A stretch of 64,000 nt of DNA. It comes from Actinomycetota bacterium (GTDB taxonomy: Bacteria > Actinomycetota > Acidimicrobiia > Acidimicrobiales > Ilumatobacteraceae). How positions within the stretch are numbered: position 1 is the first letter of the stretch; each line of letters opens with the position of its first letter. The stretch covers positions 124,001-188,000 of the forward strand of contig CANGIP010000002.1 in NCBI GenBank assembly GCA_947454105.1, read 5' to 3'. The notes below the pieces were generated by a model that made no database searches, had not been told where the DNA came from, and was given only the letters and a program-made list of their open reading frames with translations. Of the stretch, positions 19,280 through 28,112 are shown piece after piece. The position numbers were made by a program, and so were the translations under genes.

Positions 19280-20623
19280 GTGAATCCAGTGGCGTTGAGA
19301 TCGAAGGTGCCGGGCGTTGCCCAAGCCGATATTCGCGATCTCAATGGGCGCCAAGTGGTGTGGCTTGAAGTCACCGCTGATGATCACCGTGGCGCTTTGT
19401 CATCTGATGCATCGTCAATGATTTCAGCCGCCGCCCGCGCCGCTGTTGACGCTCGACTTCCTTTCATCGCGGTGATGGCATCTTCAGGAGCCGACTTACG
19501 TGAAGGATTCTCGGCGCTTCACAGTTGGGGACTTGCAGCCAAGGCACTCACCGATTGTTCGGGCATCGTTCCGACGATCATCATTGTTGATGGACCTGCA
19601 GTCTCAGGGCCAGCACTCTTGCTTGGTATCGCAGATCACGTGATCATGACCGAACAGGCTTACGCGTTTGTTTCAGGACCTTCAATGGTTACTGAGTTCA
19701 CTGGCGTTCCCATTGATAATGCCGAACTTGGCGGCGCCTCTGCCCATGAGAAATACACCGGCACAGCGACTGCTGTTGCGAGTGATCGAGAAGCTGCCAT
19801 TGCTTTTGTCGAAAACTTGATTGCTTATTTCCCGAATCATCTCGATGAAGAGCCGCCACTTTGGGATACCGATGATGACAACAATCGTTTGACTCCCGAA
19901 GCTGGCGACGTGATCCCCGCAACATCAACCGGAAGTTATGACGTGCGCAGCGTGATTCGTTCACTTGCCGACGACGGAGAATTCTTAGAGCTCAAACCAC
20001 GATGGGCCGCCAACTTGGTGACCTGCTTCGCAACATTTGGTGGCCGACCAGTTGGCATCGTTGCCAATCAACCTGTTGCGCTCGCCGGAACACTTGACAT
20101 TCCTGCCTCACAAAAGGGCGCTCGGTTTGTTTCGTTTTGTGATGCATTCAACATTCCGATCATCACCCTGGTGGACACACCAGGTTTTTATCCCGGCAAA
20201 GATCTCGAATGGCGCGGCATGATTCGTCATGGAGCACAGTTGGTCTTTGCCTACGGCCGGGCCACGGTTCCACGAATTTGCATCATCTTGCGTAAGAGTT
20301 ACGGCGGTGCCTACATCGTGATGGACTCGAAGAAGATGGGTAACGACCTTTGCCTCGCCTGGCCCTGGGCCGAACTTGCGGTCATGGGCGCCGGACAAGC
20401 TGCAGCAATCTTGCAACGGCGCGCGACTCCCGAAGAAAAGGCGGCCTTTGAAGCCGATTACTCCGAACGCTTACTCAATCCATACGTGGCCGCCGAACGG
20501 GGCTACGTTGACGCCGTCGTCGAGCCAGCCAACACCCGTTTAGCCATCTGTGCGGCTCTTGACGCTCTCGAAAACAAGCGTGAAGGCTTCCGAGGCAAGA
20601 AGCACGACAACACTCCGCTCTAA
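19280..20623 (+). CDS. Acyl-CoA carboxylase carboxyltransferase (beta) subunit
   Basis: The 447-residue protein has two crotonase-like carboxyltransferase halves. The C-terminal half is very typical: DTPGFYPGKDLEWRGMIRHGAQLVFAYG, then KSYGGAYIVMDSKKMG, then AWPWAELAVMGAGQAA. The enzyme moves CO2 from carboxybiotin to acetyl-, propionyl- or a related acyl-CoA. The N-terminal half is shorter than in the roughly 515-residue AccD5-type proteins. No biotin carboxylase or biotin carrier gene lies in this window, so its partner must be encoded elsewhere. The start is a GTG. The substrate is not determined. Confidence 0.88.
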   Translation: MNPVALRSKVPGVAQADIRDLNGRQVVWLEVTADDHRGALSSDASSMISAAARAAVDARLPFIAVMASSGADLREGFSALHSWGLAAKALTDCSGIVPTIIIVDGPAVSGPALLLGIADHVIMTEQAYAFVSGPSMVTEFTGVPIDNAELGGASAHEKYTGTATAVASDREAAIAFVENLIAYFPNHLDEEPPLWDTDDDNNRLTPEAGDVIPATSTGSYDVRSVIRSLADDGEFLELKPRWAANLVTCFATFGGRPVGIVANQPVALAGTLDIPASQKGARFVSFCDAFNIPIITLVDTPGFYPGKDLEWRGMIRHGAQLVFAYGRATVPRICIILRKSYGGAYIVMDSKKMGNDLCLAWPWAELAVMGAGQAAAILQRRATPEEKAAFEADYSERLLNPYVAAERGYVDAVVEPANTRLAICAALDALENKREGFRGKKHDNTPL

Positions 20624-20717
20624 GGATTCTGTTGCAACATGACCACGTCATGAATAATCCGGGCACTAGCGCACATGGGTACATGGTTTACCTCAAACAC
20701 TGATTATCCTGCATAGC

Positions 20718-20761
20718 GGAGGAGCAAGCCTCCAAACGACGACCGACCCGAACAACGGGTC
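20718..20761 (+). promoter_or_regulatory. Two hairpins in the citrate synthase leader
   Basis: Between the carboxyltransferase and gltA (161 bases) there are two small stem-loops: GGAGG and CCTCC around a six-base loop (20718-20733), and a perfect GACCCG and CGGGTC around AACAA (20745-20761). The second ends eight bases before the AAGGGG ribosome site (20770-20775). They could shape the leader or be operator half-sites. The GntR-type element of acn and icd is not present here. Confidence 0.35.
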
Positions 20762-20784
20762 CTACATACAAGGGGACGATCTCG

Positions 20785-22053
20785 GTGTCCGAGACCATCA
20801 CAATCATTGACGACCGCACGGGCAAGCAAATCACAGTCCCGATCACCGGAGGGGTTTTCCCCGCTTCAGCAGTACGCGAATTAGATCCATCGCTGTACAT
20901 CTACGATCCGGCCTACATGCAGACAGCAGCCTGCAAGAGTGCCATCACCTATCTCGATGGCGACAAGGGAATTCTCCGCTACCGCGGCTACCCGATCGAG
21001 CAGCTCGCCGAAAAGAGCACCTACCTCGAAGTTGCTTACCTACTTTTGAATGGCGAACTTCCGAATTCGACGCAACTCGCGACTTGGAAGAATGAAGTCA
21101 CACACCACACGTACATCCACGAAAATATGCGTAAGCGTTTCGTTGACGGATTCCATTACGACGCACACCCCATGGGCATGTTTGTGAGCTCATTGGCTGC
21201 ACTCGGCACTTTCTATAACGATGCTAAAGACATCGAAGATAAGGCCAGTCGCGACAAGCAGATTTTGCGTATGGTTGCCAAGACCCCAACACTGGCCGCA
21301 ATGGCGTACCGCTTCTCGGCCGGACTTCCATTCGTCTATCCCGACAATGACTTGTCTTTCCCCGGCAACTTCCTCAACATGATGTGGAAGGTCGGTGATT
21401 ACAACATCGATCCGCGCCTTGAGCGCGCCATGGATGTTTTGTTCATCTTGCACGCCGATCACGAGCAGAACTGCGGAACGACCGCCATGCGCGTGGTGGG
21501 CTCAAGCCACGCCGATCCGTACACCTCAGCCGCCGCTGCTGCTTCAGCTCTTTACGGTCCGCTTCACGGTGGTGCCAACGAAGCTGTTGTGCGCATGCTT
21601 GAAGACATCGGCTCAATCGAAAATGTTCCGGCCTTCATCGAAGAAGTGAAGAGTGGCAAGGGAAGTCGCTTGATGGGATTCGGTCACCGCGTCTACAAGA
21701 ACTACGACCCCCGCGCGACAATCATCAAAAAGACTGCCTATGACGTTTTCGAAGTGACTGGCAAGAACCCGCTTCTTGATATTGCACTCAAGCTTGAAGA
21801 GACCGCGTTGAGCGATCCTTACTTCGCCGATCGCAAGCTGTACCCGAACGTCGACTTCTACTCAGGCCTCATTTATCAGGCCATGGGTTTCCCGGTTTCA
21901 ATGTTCACGGTCTTGTTCGCCATCCCCCGCACTGTTGGCTGGTTGGCACACTGGCAAGAACTGCTCGCCGACAAAGATCAAAAGATCAGCCGTCCGCGCC
22001 AGTGGTACACGGGTGTCGAAGCCCGCGACTACTCGCCAATCGCCGCTCGCTGA
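20785..22053 (+). CDS. gltA: Citrate synthase
   Basis: Condenses acetyl-CoA and oxaloacetate, the entry step of the TCA cycle. At 422 residues it is the long, hexameric bacterial type, with the N-terminal beta domain (DDRTGKQITVPITGGVFPA) and LDGDKGILRYRGYPIEQLA. The catalytic His lies in GPLHGGANEAVV, the second His in GFGHRVYKNYDPRA and the Asp in NVDFYSGLIYQAMG. The start is a GTG nine bases after AAGGGG. A stem-loop terminator follows the gene. Unlike acn and icd it lacks the shared GntR-type element. Confidence 0.97.
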   Translation: MSETITIIDDRTGKQITVPITGGVFPASAVRELDPSLYIYDPAYMQTAACKSAITYLDGDKGILRYRGYPIEQLAEKSTYLEVAYLLLNGELPNSTQLATWKNEVTHHTYIHENMRKRFVDGFHYDAHPMGMFVSSLAALGTFYNDAKDIEDKASRDKQILRMVAKTPTLAAMAYRFSAGLPFVYPDNDLSFPGNFLNMMWKVGDYNIDPRLERAMDVLFILHADHEQNCGTTAMRVVGSSHADPYTSAAAAASALYGPLHGGANEAVVRMLEDIGSIENVPAFIEEVKSGKGSRLMGFGHRVYKNYDPRATIIKKTAYDVFEVTGKNPLLDIALKLEETALSDPYFADRKLYPNVDFYSGLIYQAMGFPVSMFTVLFAIPRTVGWLAHWQELLADKDQKISRPRQWYTGVEARDYSPIAAR

Positions 22054-22076
22054 ACCGCACAAACTCAAGATTCATA

Positions 22077-22111
22077 CAACCTCAATCCGACATCTTCGGA
22101 GTTTTAGGTTG
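22077..22111 (+). terminator. Probable terminator of gltA
   Basis: A two-part stem-loop: outer arms CAACCT and AGGTTG, inner arms TCCGA and TCGGA around CATCT. A TTTT run lies inside the 3' side rather than after it, so termination by this structure is likely but not certain. Confidence 0.45.
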
Positions 22112-22125
22112 CAGACTGTCTATGT

Positions 22126-23730
22126 ATGAACGAACACGATCTTTCGTCCGAACGCGAAATTGATCTGGACGCGCCTCAATCCTTTGTTGGATTGCAGGTC
22201 AACCCCAGTCGAAAGCTGGCGGGATTAGTTGGTCTGGTCGCTGGTGCACTTGCGGTCACAACCGGCATGGTGGTTGCAGCGCTCGGCAATGTTGCTTCGC
22301 CCATCGACGCGGTCGGTAGTTCGTTTATTGACCGAACACCTCGTTGGCTCAAAGAACTGGCAATTGATTGGTTCGGCACGAACGACAAGACGGCCTTGCG
22401 AGTCGGAATCGTGATCGTCTTGATTCTCGTTTCATTGATCAGTGGCGCTTTCAGCAGCAATCGTCCTTCACCTCTCATTAGCGCAATTGTGATCTTCAGT
22501 TTCTTAGGTGCCCTGAGTGCATCTGAACGAACTGGCTCAACATGGGTTTCAATCGCCGCTCCGTGTATTGGCTCAATCGTTGGTATCGCTGTTGCGCTCA
22601 TCTTGTTGTGGCAAATCAATAATCAATGGTTGTTGAAACACTTCCCCTCAGAATCACAGGCTCCAATTGGCTGGGATCGCCGACGATTCATTCGTACGGC
22701 TTCATCTGCAAGCGTGGGCGCAGTTGTTCTCGGCACCCTGGCCCAAAATGGCGAACAACAACGCGTCGACCGCATTGAGGCACAGATCCCTGATTCGTTG
22801 CCGACGGCGATTGATACATCCGACACCTATGAAGGCGATGCCGAGCCTGGTGAACTTCTCTACATCACACCAAACGCCGACTTCTATCGCATCGATACAG
22901 CGCTCTCATTTCCAAATGTCAATCTCGATACGTGGAAACTACGCATACATGGCATGGTCGAAAATGATATTGAGCTCACATATCAGGACATTTTGGACAT
23001 GCCTCAAGTTGAGCGCACCATCACAATTTGTTGCGTATCAAATGATGTCGGCGGTCCCTACATTGGCAATGCTGTGTGGCAAGGCGTTTTTCTCAAGGAC
23101 CTTCTTGAGAGAGCCGGTGTCAATAGCGATGCAGAACAAGTCTTTAGTCGCAGTCTCGATGGTTGGACGAGCGGATTTCCCATCGAAGTCGCACTTGATG
23201 GTCGCGATGCGATGTTGGCCATCGGCATGAACGGCGAAGCTCTCCCCCTTGAACATGGATTCCCGGCTCGACTCATTGTGCCCGGCGTCTACGGATATGT
23301 CTCCGCGACGAAATGGATTAAAGAGATCGTAATCAATAAGTGGTCTGATGCCGAGGGCTACTGGGTTCCCCTCGGCTGGTCGCGTGACGCTCCTATCAAA
23401 ACTCAATCACGCATTGATGTGCCGCGCAAGAATCAAGAACTACAACCGGGCGTCAACAAGATTGCTGGTGTCGCTTGGGCTCAACATACTGGTATCGAAA
23501 AAGTTGAAGTACGAATCGATAAAGGCGATTGGAATCTCACCGAACTCTCCGATGACCTCACCGATGATGCGTGGCGACTTTGGACTTTCGATTGGAACGC
23601 AACTAGTGGCAAACACACCATTCAAGTTCGCGCAACTGACAAGAGCGGCTATACCCAAACCGAAACTGTCACGAGTGTCGCACCAGACGGAGCAACTGGT
23701 TGGCACACTCGCAAAGTAGTCGTTGCCTAA
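22126..23730 (+). CDS. Membrane-anchored molybdopterin-dependent oxidoreductase (sulfite oxidase fold)
   Basis: A 534-residue protein in two parts. Residues about 30-170 have four hydrophobic stretches. Then DRRRFIRTASSASVGAVVLG looks like a twin-arginine signal-anchor but sits internally near residue 190. Residues about 240-420 are the molybdopterin domain: ITICCVSND carries the cysteine that binds molybdenum, and PARLIVPGVYGYVSATKWIKEI is the usual later block. Residues about 430-534 form the Ig-like dimerisation domain. The enzyme probably works outside the cytoplasmic membrane. The substrate (sulfite, methionine sulfoxide or other) is unknown. No heme or electron-carrier gene is adjacent. 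Confidence 0.88.
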   Translation: MNEHDLSSEREIDLDAPQSFVGLQVNPSRKLAGLVGLVAGALAVTTGMVVAALGNVASPIDAVGSSFIDRTPRWLKELAIDWFGTNDKTALRVGIVIVLILVSLISGAFSSNRPSPLISAIVIFSFLGALSASERTGSTWVSIAAPCIGSIVGIAVALILLWQINNQWLLKHFPSESQAPIGWDRRRFIRTASSASVGAVVLGTLAQNGEQQRVDRIEAQIPDSLPTAIDTSDTYEGDAEPGELLYITPNADFYRIDTALSFPNVNLDTWKLRIHGMVENDIELTYQDILDMPQVERTITICCVSNDVGGPYIGNAVWQGVFLKDLLERAGVNSDAEQVFSRSLDGWTSGFPIEVALDGRDAMLAIGMNGEALPLEHGFPARLIVPGVYGYVSATKWIKEIVINKWSDAEGYWVPLGWSRDAPIKTQSRIDVPRKNQELQPGVNKIAGVAWAQHTGIEKVEVRIDKGDWNLTELSDDLTDDAWRLWTFDWNATSGKHTIQVRATDKSGYTQTETVTSVAPDGATGWHTRKVVVA

Positions 23731-23740
23731 TTTTGCTCGG

Positions 23741-25756
23741 CTATTGAGCCGCTCGGCATAGATCTAAAGCCAAACTATGTGTGTCCGCTGATCGACATCC
23801 CGTTTGATTCATCTCATCAAGAATGTCGAAATATTTATCGCGTAAACGTGGAATCAACGTGACACGAGCGAGTTCGCGACCAAAATCTTCAGCAAGATGA
23901 ACGCCGTCGGGTCGCTCCGCCTTACCCTCATCAGAGTTTGGATCACTCAATGCATCGGCATACGGAACCATCTTGACTGAGTGCCAATTTGCATCCCATT
24001 CATCGATGACCTCGGCCCATCGGACGAGTGCAGCGATGTCATCGCCGAGAATTTTGGGGTTATCGCGAACAGGCGGGGTTTCAAAAACCAGAATCGGCAA
24101 ACCTCGAGGGGCAACAATCGCTTCAATGTTTTCTAAAAACTTGTCAAGATCAGCTTTATATTGATCGGAGTCAGGTTCAATCCAGACATCTGATCCGGCA
24201 TATTGATAAGCCCATTGATTCGCCACACCTGCAACAACAACGATGGCATCTACGTCTGATACATGATCGTGCACCAAGCGTTCGTTGTCTGGACAATACG
24301 TCACGTCTTGCTGTGAGTCTTTCCGATCACGAACCTGAGCAACCTTGAGTAACGGGCAACCGAGAACTCCACCAGAAATGACCCCAAGACTTCCATCAGA
24401 TGCCTGGGCCAATGCAGTTGCAATGTTTTCCGCCGTTGAATCGCCAATCACCAAAACCGACAGCGGTCCCGTGCGATCAACATGAGATGGCACAGCAGTA
24501 TTGGCAACAATCGTCGTCGACGACGAGTGTGAAGTCTCAACAAATGATGTCGTAGGAGCAACGGTGACCAACACCTCGGGCGTTGTGTCTACTTCGTTTG
24601 TCGCCGAAGCAAGAATTGAGCTCGCCAAGACCACCGTGCCCGCCACTGCCACCACGAAAGAACCCCCTGCCCACCTGGCAGACAGCAATACTCTGCGTCG
24701 ACGAATGGGTTGTTCAATCAACCAGTAACTCATCAATGTCAACACCGCTGTGACAACTACTTGCATCCCAAACAAAGCCGTTGGTCGCAGGTCAACGCGA
24801 TCAGAATTTAGCCACACGATGACCGGCCAATGAATGAGATATAGCCCGTAGCTCACCTCGCCGATGCGCACCAATGGTGACGACGACAAAATTGATCGGA
24901 CTGGACCTGCTTGTACTGCGGCAATCAAGCAGATAACGGACAAGCCCGCGAACAGTGTCAACGCCCCCGAGTACACCCATGGTGAATCAACCGAAGAAAA
25001 ACGCGCGAGCACAATCACGCCGAGTAACGGAACTATGTACATAGTTGACCAAGGCTTGGCTTTTTGAACCGCTACTCGTTCGATGCGACGTCCACATAGG
25101 CACGCCAACCCCGAACCAAGCAACAGTTCAGCCGCGCGATTATGCGTTCCGTAATAGATCAGTTCGTGGCTGTTTGTGAACATTGTCGCGATCGTTGAAC
25201 CAGCAACCGCAACCAGCATCACGCTGCCAATTGCTCGGCGACGCAACCCAATCGCAAACAGTCCTGCAATCAAAACTGGAACGACAACATACAACTGTTC
25301 TTCAATTGACAATGACCACAGGTGTTGTAACGGACTCGGCGAGGCGAAAAGTTCGCCGTATGAATGACCCGAATAGATGAATCGCCAATTACTGAAATAC
25401 AAAGCTGCCGAAATTGCGTCGCCCTTGATGCGACTGGCTTCAATACTTGTACTCAACCAACTCGCAAATCCAACAACTCCCGCAATGACAACCAACGAAG
25501 CCGGCGCCAATCGGCGTAAACGGCGGCCCCAAAAAGCTTTTAGGTTGATCCGGCCAGTGTTTTCGCACTCATTGATTAACAATGATGTGATTAAGAAACC
25601 CGACAGGGTAAAGAAAACTGAAACGCCCAAAAAACCACCGGGCAACCAGTTCAGTCCGGAGTGAAAAATGATCACCAAAATGACGGCGATACCACGTAGT
25701 CCGTCTAACCCGCGATGATGCGCGAGAGATGCTGGTTGGTGAGATTCTTCAGTCAC
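23741..25756 (-). CDS. Acyltransferase 3 / SGNH hydrolase fusion (OafA-type)
   Basis: This is the second OafA-type protein of the window, 671 residues. The acyltransferase-3 membrane domain (about 10-385) opens with LDGLRGIAVILVIIFHSGL. A Ser/Thr-rich linker of about 50 residues follows. The SGNH domain has IGDSTAENIATAL (nucleophile serine), VVAGVANQW and PDGVHLAEDF (catalytic Asp and His). It should acylate a cell-surface polysaccharide. Its start overlaps the end of the quinone oxidoreductase gene by eight bases, so it probably shares the icd transcript, although no functional link is evident. Confidence 0.9.
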   Translation of the reverse strand: MTEESHQPASLAHHRGLDGLRGIAVILVIIFHSGLNWLPGGFLGVSVFFTLSGFLITSLLINECENTGRINLKAFWGRRLRRLAPASLVVIAGVVGFASWLSTSIEASRIKGDAISAALYFSNWRFIYSGHSYGELFASPSPLQHLWSLSIEEQLYVVVPVLIAGLFAIGLRRRAIGSVMLVAVAGSTIATMFTNSHELIYYGTHNRAAELLLGSGLACLCGRRIERVAVQKAKPWSTMYIVPLLGVIVLARFSSVDSPWVYSGALTLFAGLSVICLIAAVQAGPVRSILSSSPLVRIGEVSYGLYLIHWPVIVWLNSDRVDLRPTALFGMQVVVTAVLTLMSYWLIEQPIRRRRVLLSARWAGGSFVVAVAGTVVLASSILASATNEVDTTPEVLVTVAPTTSFVETSHSSSTTIVANTAVPSHVDRTGPLSVLVIGDSTAENIATALAQASDGSLGVISGGVLGCPLLKVAQVRDRKDSQQDVTYCPDNERLVHDHVSDVDAIVVVAGVANQWAYQYAGSDVWIEPDSDQYKADLDKFLENIEAIVAPRGLPILVFETPPVRDNPKILGDDIAALVRWAEVIDEWDANWHSVKMVPYADALSDPNSDEGKAERPDGVHLAEDFGRELARVTLIPRLRDKYFDILDEMNQTGCRSADTHSLALDLCRAAQ

Positions 25757-26741
25757 CGGCGGAGGAAATATCGATCAAAATTTTGCCAGTGTTGGCATTT
25801 TCACCCATCGCGATATGCGCATCGGCAATTCGATCGAATGGATAACGACTGTCAATGATCGGTTTCAATTGACCCGAAGCGAACAGCGGCAACATCTCGG
25901 CAGCGAACTGACGTGTCACGGTGACCTTCTCTTCGAGCGGTCGAGCCCGAAGTGTCGTGCCAATCCAATGGGCGCGCTTCATGAGCAACAAGCCGACGTT
26001 TACTTGCGTCGATCCCCCGCCCATCAAACCGACCTGGACAATCGTTCCTTTGTTGGCAACAACTTTGAGGTTGCGATCAACCTCATCACCACCGATGACG
26101 TCGAGCACGACATCAAAGCCCAGCGGGACTGCGGTCTGCAATTCGCTCAACCAATCGTGTGGTGAACGCTCGACAACAAGATCAGCACCAAGATCACGAC
26201 ATGCCTGCGCTTTACCAGCCGAACAGGTGACGGCGATGCGCGCACCAATGGCCTTGGCAATTTGAATTGCTGCAGTGCCGACTCCAGAGGCTCCCGCATG
26301 AACCAAAGCCCAACGACCAGATGTGAGGCCGCCTTGCAGAACAAGTGCATCCCACGCAGTCAGAAATACTTCGGGAATCGCTGCGGCATCTGCTAACGCA
26401 ATATTGCTGGGCACGGCAAGTAATTGACGTTCGTGAGTACAGATGTATTCGGCATATGCGCCACCCGATTCGATCGCCATGACGCGATCGCCAATCTTCC
26501 ACATTTTGACGCGCTCGCCAATTGCACTCACAACACCCGAGTACTCAAGACCCGGAATCTCCAAGAAACCAGCGCCACGCGGATCGGGATATCCGCCCAT
26601 GCGTTGCAAAATGTCAGCGCGGTTGAGCGCAGTTGCCCGTATATGCACTTGCACTTCATCAGGGCCAGGCGCAGGAACCGGAACATCCTCAAAGTTGAGA
26701 ACGTCCGGTCCACCGTGCGACCGCAAGACAACAGCTCGCAT
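25749..26741 (-). CDS. NAD(P)H:quinone oxidoreductase, PIG3/zeta-crystallin type
   Basis: A 330-residue medium-chain dehydrogenase without the catalytic zinc site. The N-terminal GroES-like domain has NRADILQRMGGYPDP and IPGLEYSGVV. The Rossmann domain has the nucleotide motif VHAGASGVGTAAIQIAKA, and the C-terminal part reads LRARPLEEKVTVTRQF, typical of the PIG3 group, which reduces quinones with NADPH. It starts 14 bases after icd ends, so it is likely cotranscribed with icd, whose product makes NADPH. Confidence 0.9.
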   Translation of the reverse strand: MRAVVLRSHGGPDVLNFEDVPVPAPGPDEVQVHIRATALNRADILQRMGGYPDPRGAGFLEIPGLEYSGVVSAIGERVKMWKIGDRVMAIESGGAYAEYICTHERQLLAVPSNIALADAAAIPEVFLTAWDALVLQGGLTSGRWALVHAGASGVGTAAIQIAKAIGARIAVTCSAGKAQACRDLGADLVVERSPHDWLSELQTAVPLGFDVVLDVIGGDEVDRNLKVVANKGTIVQVGLMGGGSTQVNVGLLLMKRAHWIGTTLRARPLEEKVTVTRQFAAEMLPLFASGQLKPIIDSRYPFDRIADAHIAMGENANTGKILIDISSAGD

Positions 26742-26755
26742 GAGCAGGTTCTTAC

Positions 26756-27973
26756 TCAGGACATCTTTTGCTGAAGGCGACGATCAAGCGCTGCCAAGTA
26801 GTCCTCGGTGGTCAGCCAAGGCTGATCTTTCGAGATCAAGATTGACAAGTCCTTGGTCATCTCACCAGCTTCGATGCTCTCGACACACACCTTCTCAAGG
26901 TTTTCAGCGAATTCAATGAGCTTGGGATTGTTGTCAAGCTTGCCACGATGCTTCAAGCCACCAGTCCAGGCGTACACCGACGCAACGGGGTTAGTCGATG
27001 TCTTGTTGCCCTTTTGGTGTTCACGGTAGTGACGCGTCACGGTTCCGTGAGCAGCTTCGGCTTCAACGGTTTTGCCGTCTGGCGTCATCAAGACTGATGT
27101 CATCAAACCGAGCGAACCATAACCCTGAGCAACAGTGTCGCTTTGTACGTCGCCGTCGTAGTTCTTACAGGCCCAGACGTAGCCGCCTTCCCACTTCATG
27201 GCACACGCGACCATGTCGTCGATCAAACGGTGTTCGTAGGTGAGGCCAGCCTTATCGAAATCAGCCTTGAACTCAGCTTCGAATACTTCTTGGAACAAGT
27301 CTTTGAACTGACCGTCATAAGCCTTGAGAATCGTGTTCTTAGTACTGAGGTACACCGGATAGTTACGGCTCAAGCCATAACGCATCGAGGCACGAGCGAA
27401 GTCGCGGATGCTCTCGTTGTAGTTGTACATACCCATCGCAACGCCACCATCGGCGCCGTAGTGAGCAACCTGGAATTCCATGGGCTTGCTGCCATCTTCA
27501 GGAGTGAAAGTCATCGTGACTGTTCCAGCACCCGGAACCTTGAAGTCGGTGGCCTTGTATTGATCGCCATGTGCGTGACGTCCGATCACAATGGGCTTCG
27601 TCCAACCGGGAACAAGTCGCGGAATGTTGCTGCAAATAATTGGTTCACGGAAAACCACACCACCAAGGATGTTGCGAATGGTGCCATTAGGCGACTTCCA
27701 CATTTTCTTCAGTCCGAATTCTTCAACGCGAGCTTCGTCGGGAGTAATCGTTGCGCACTTCACGCCGACACCGTGCTTCAGGATTGCGTTCGCTGAATCG
27801 ATGGTGACTTGGTCATCAGTTGCATCGCGATGCTCCATACCGAGGTCGTAGTACTCAAGATTGATGTCGAGATACGGGAGGATGAGGCGGTCCTTGATGA
27901 ACTGCCAAATGATGCGAGTCATTTCGTCGCCATCGAGTTCGACGACGGGGTTATCAACCTTGATTTTGGCCAT
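26756..27973 (-). CDS. icd: Isocitrate dehydrogenase (NADP+), eukaryotic-type homodimer
   Basis: Oxidatively decarboxylates isocitrate to 2-oxoglutarate and makes NADPH. The 405-residue sequence belongs to the type II group shared with eukaryotes ([14 protein letters not shown] at the start, [43 protein letters not shown]), not to the E. coli type. The ATG has a strong GGAGG six bases upstream. Its leader holds a perfect hairpin and, above it, a near-identical copy of the acn operator. The 2-oxoglutarate made here is the substrate of gltBD. It heads an apparent icd-quinone oxidoreductase-acyltransferase unit. Confidence 0.96.
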   Translation of the reverse strand: MAKIKVDNPVVELDGDEMTRIIWQFIKDRLILPYLDINLEYYDLGMEHRDATDDQVTIDSANAILKHGVGVKCATITPDEARVEEFGLKKMWKSPNGTIRNILGGVVFREPIICSNIPRLVPGWTKPIVIGRHAHGDQYKATDFKVPGAGTVTMTFTPEDGSKPMEFQVAHYGADGGVAMGMYNYNESIRDFARASMRYGLSRNYPVYLSTKNTILKAYDGQFKDLFQEVFEAEFKADFDKAGLTYEHRLIDDMVACAMKWEGGYVWACKNYDGDVQSDTVAQGYGSLGLMTSVLMTPDGKTVEAEAAHGTVTRHYREHQKGNKTSTNPVASVYAWTGGLKHRGKLDNNPKLIEFAENLEKVCVESIEAGEMTKDLSILISKDQPWLTTEDYLAALDRRLQQKMS

Positions 27974-27991
27974 GGGGCGCCTCCGGGTGTG

Positions 27992-28010
27992 GTGGTCGCT
28001 CGGCGACCAC
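27992..28010 (-). promoter_or_regulatory. Perfect inverted repeat in the icd leader
   Basis: Arms GTGGTCGC and GCGACCAC surround three bases. It lies between the promoter/operator and the GGAGG ribosome site (27980-27984), so it is either an mRNA hairpin or a second operator. Confidence 0.5.
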
Positions 28011-28019
28011 GGGTTATGT

Positions 28020-28040
28020 CACTTGTATTGTACTTGTCAA
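28020..28040 (-). promoter_or_regulatory. icd promoter with putative GntR operator
   Basis: CACTTGTATTGTACTTGTC (28020-28038) differs at one base of 19 from the gntR/acn element. On the coding strand TACAAT (28032-28027) occupies the place of the gntR -10 box and would start RNA near 28020, giving a leader of about 47 bases. A perfect TTGACA (28040-28035) also overlaps the site and could pair with CATAAC 16 bases on. Either way the element lies within the promoter, as expected for a repressor site. Confidence 0.7.
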
Positions 28041-28112
28041 CCTTAGCCCGACATGCCACCGCTGTGGCAACTAGTCGCCAATCAATCTGCGTGTCTGATG
28101 TGTCCGTCTGAG

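Noticed and set aside
25446-25461. ACTTGTA inside the second OafA gene as a further GntR site
   Set aside because: Only a half match, lying within coding sequence far from a promoter.
28054-28069. TGCCAC/GTGGCA hairpin as terminator of the EamA gene
   Set aside because: Perfect six-base stem but no T run on either strand and located upstream of the icd promoter; too weak to call.
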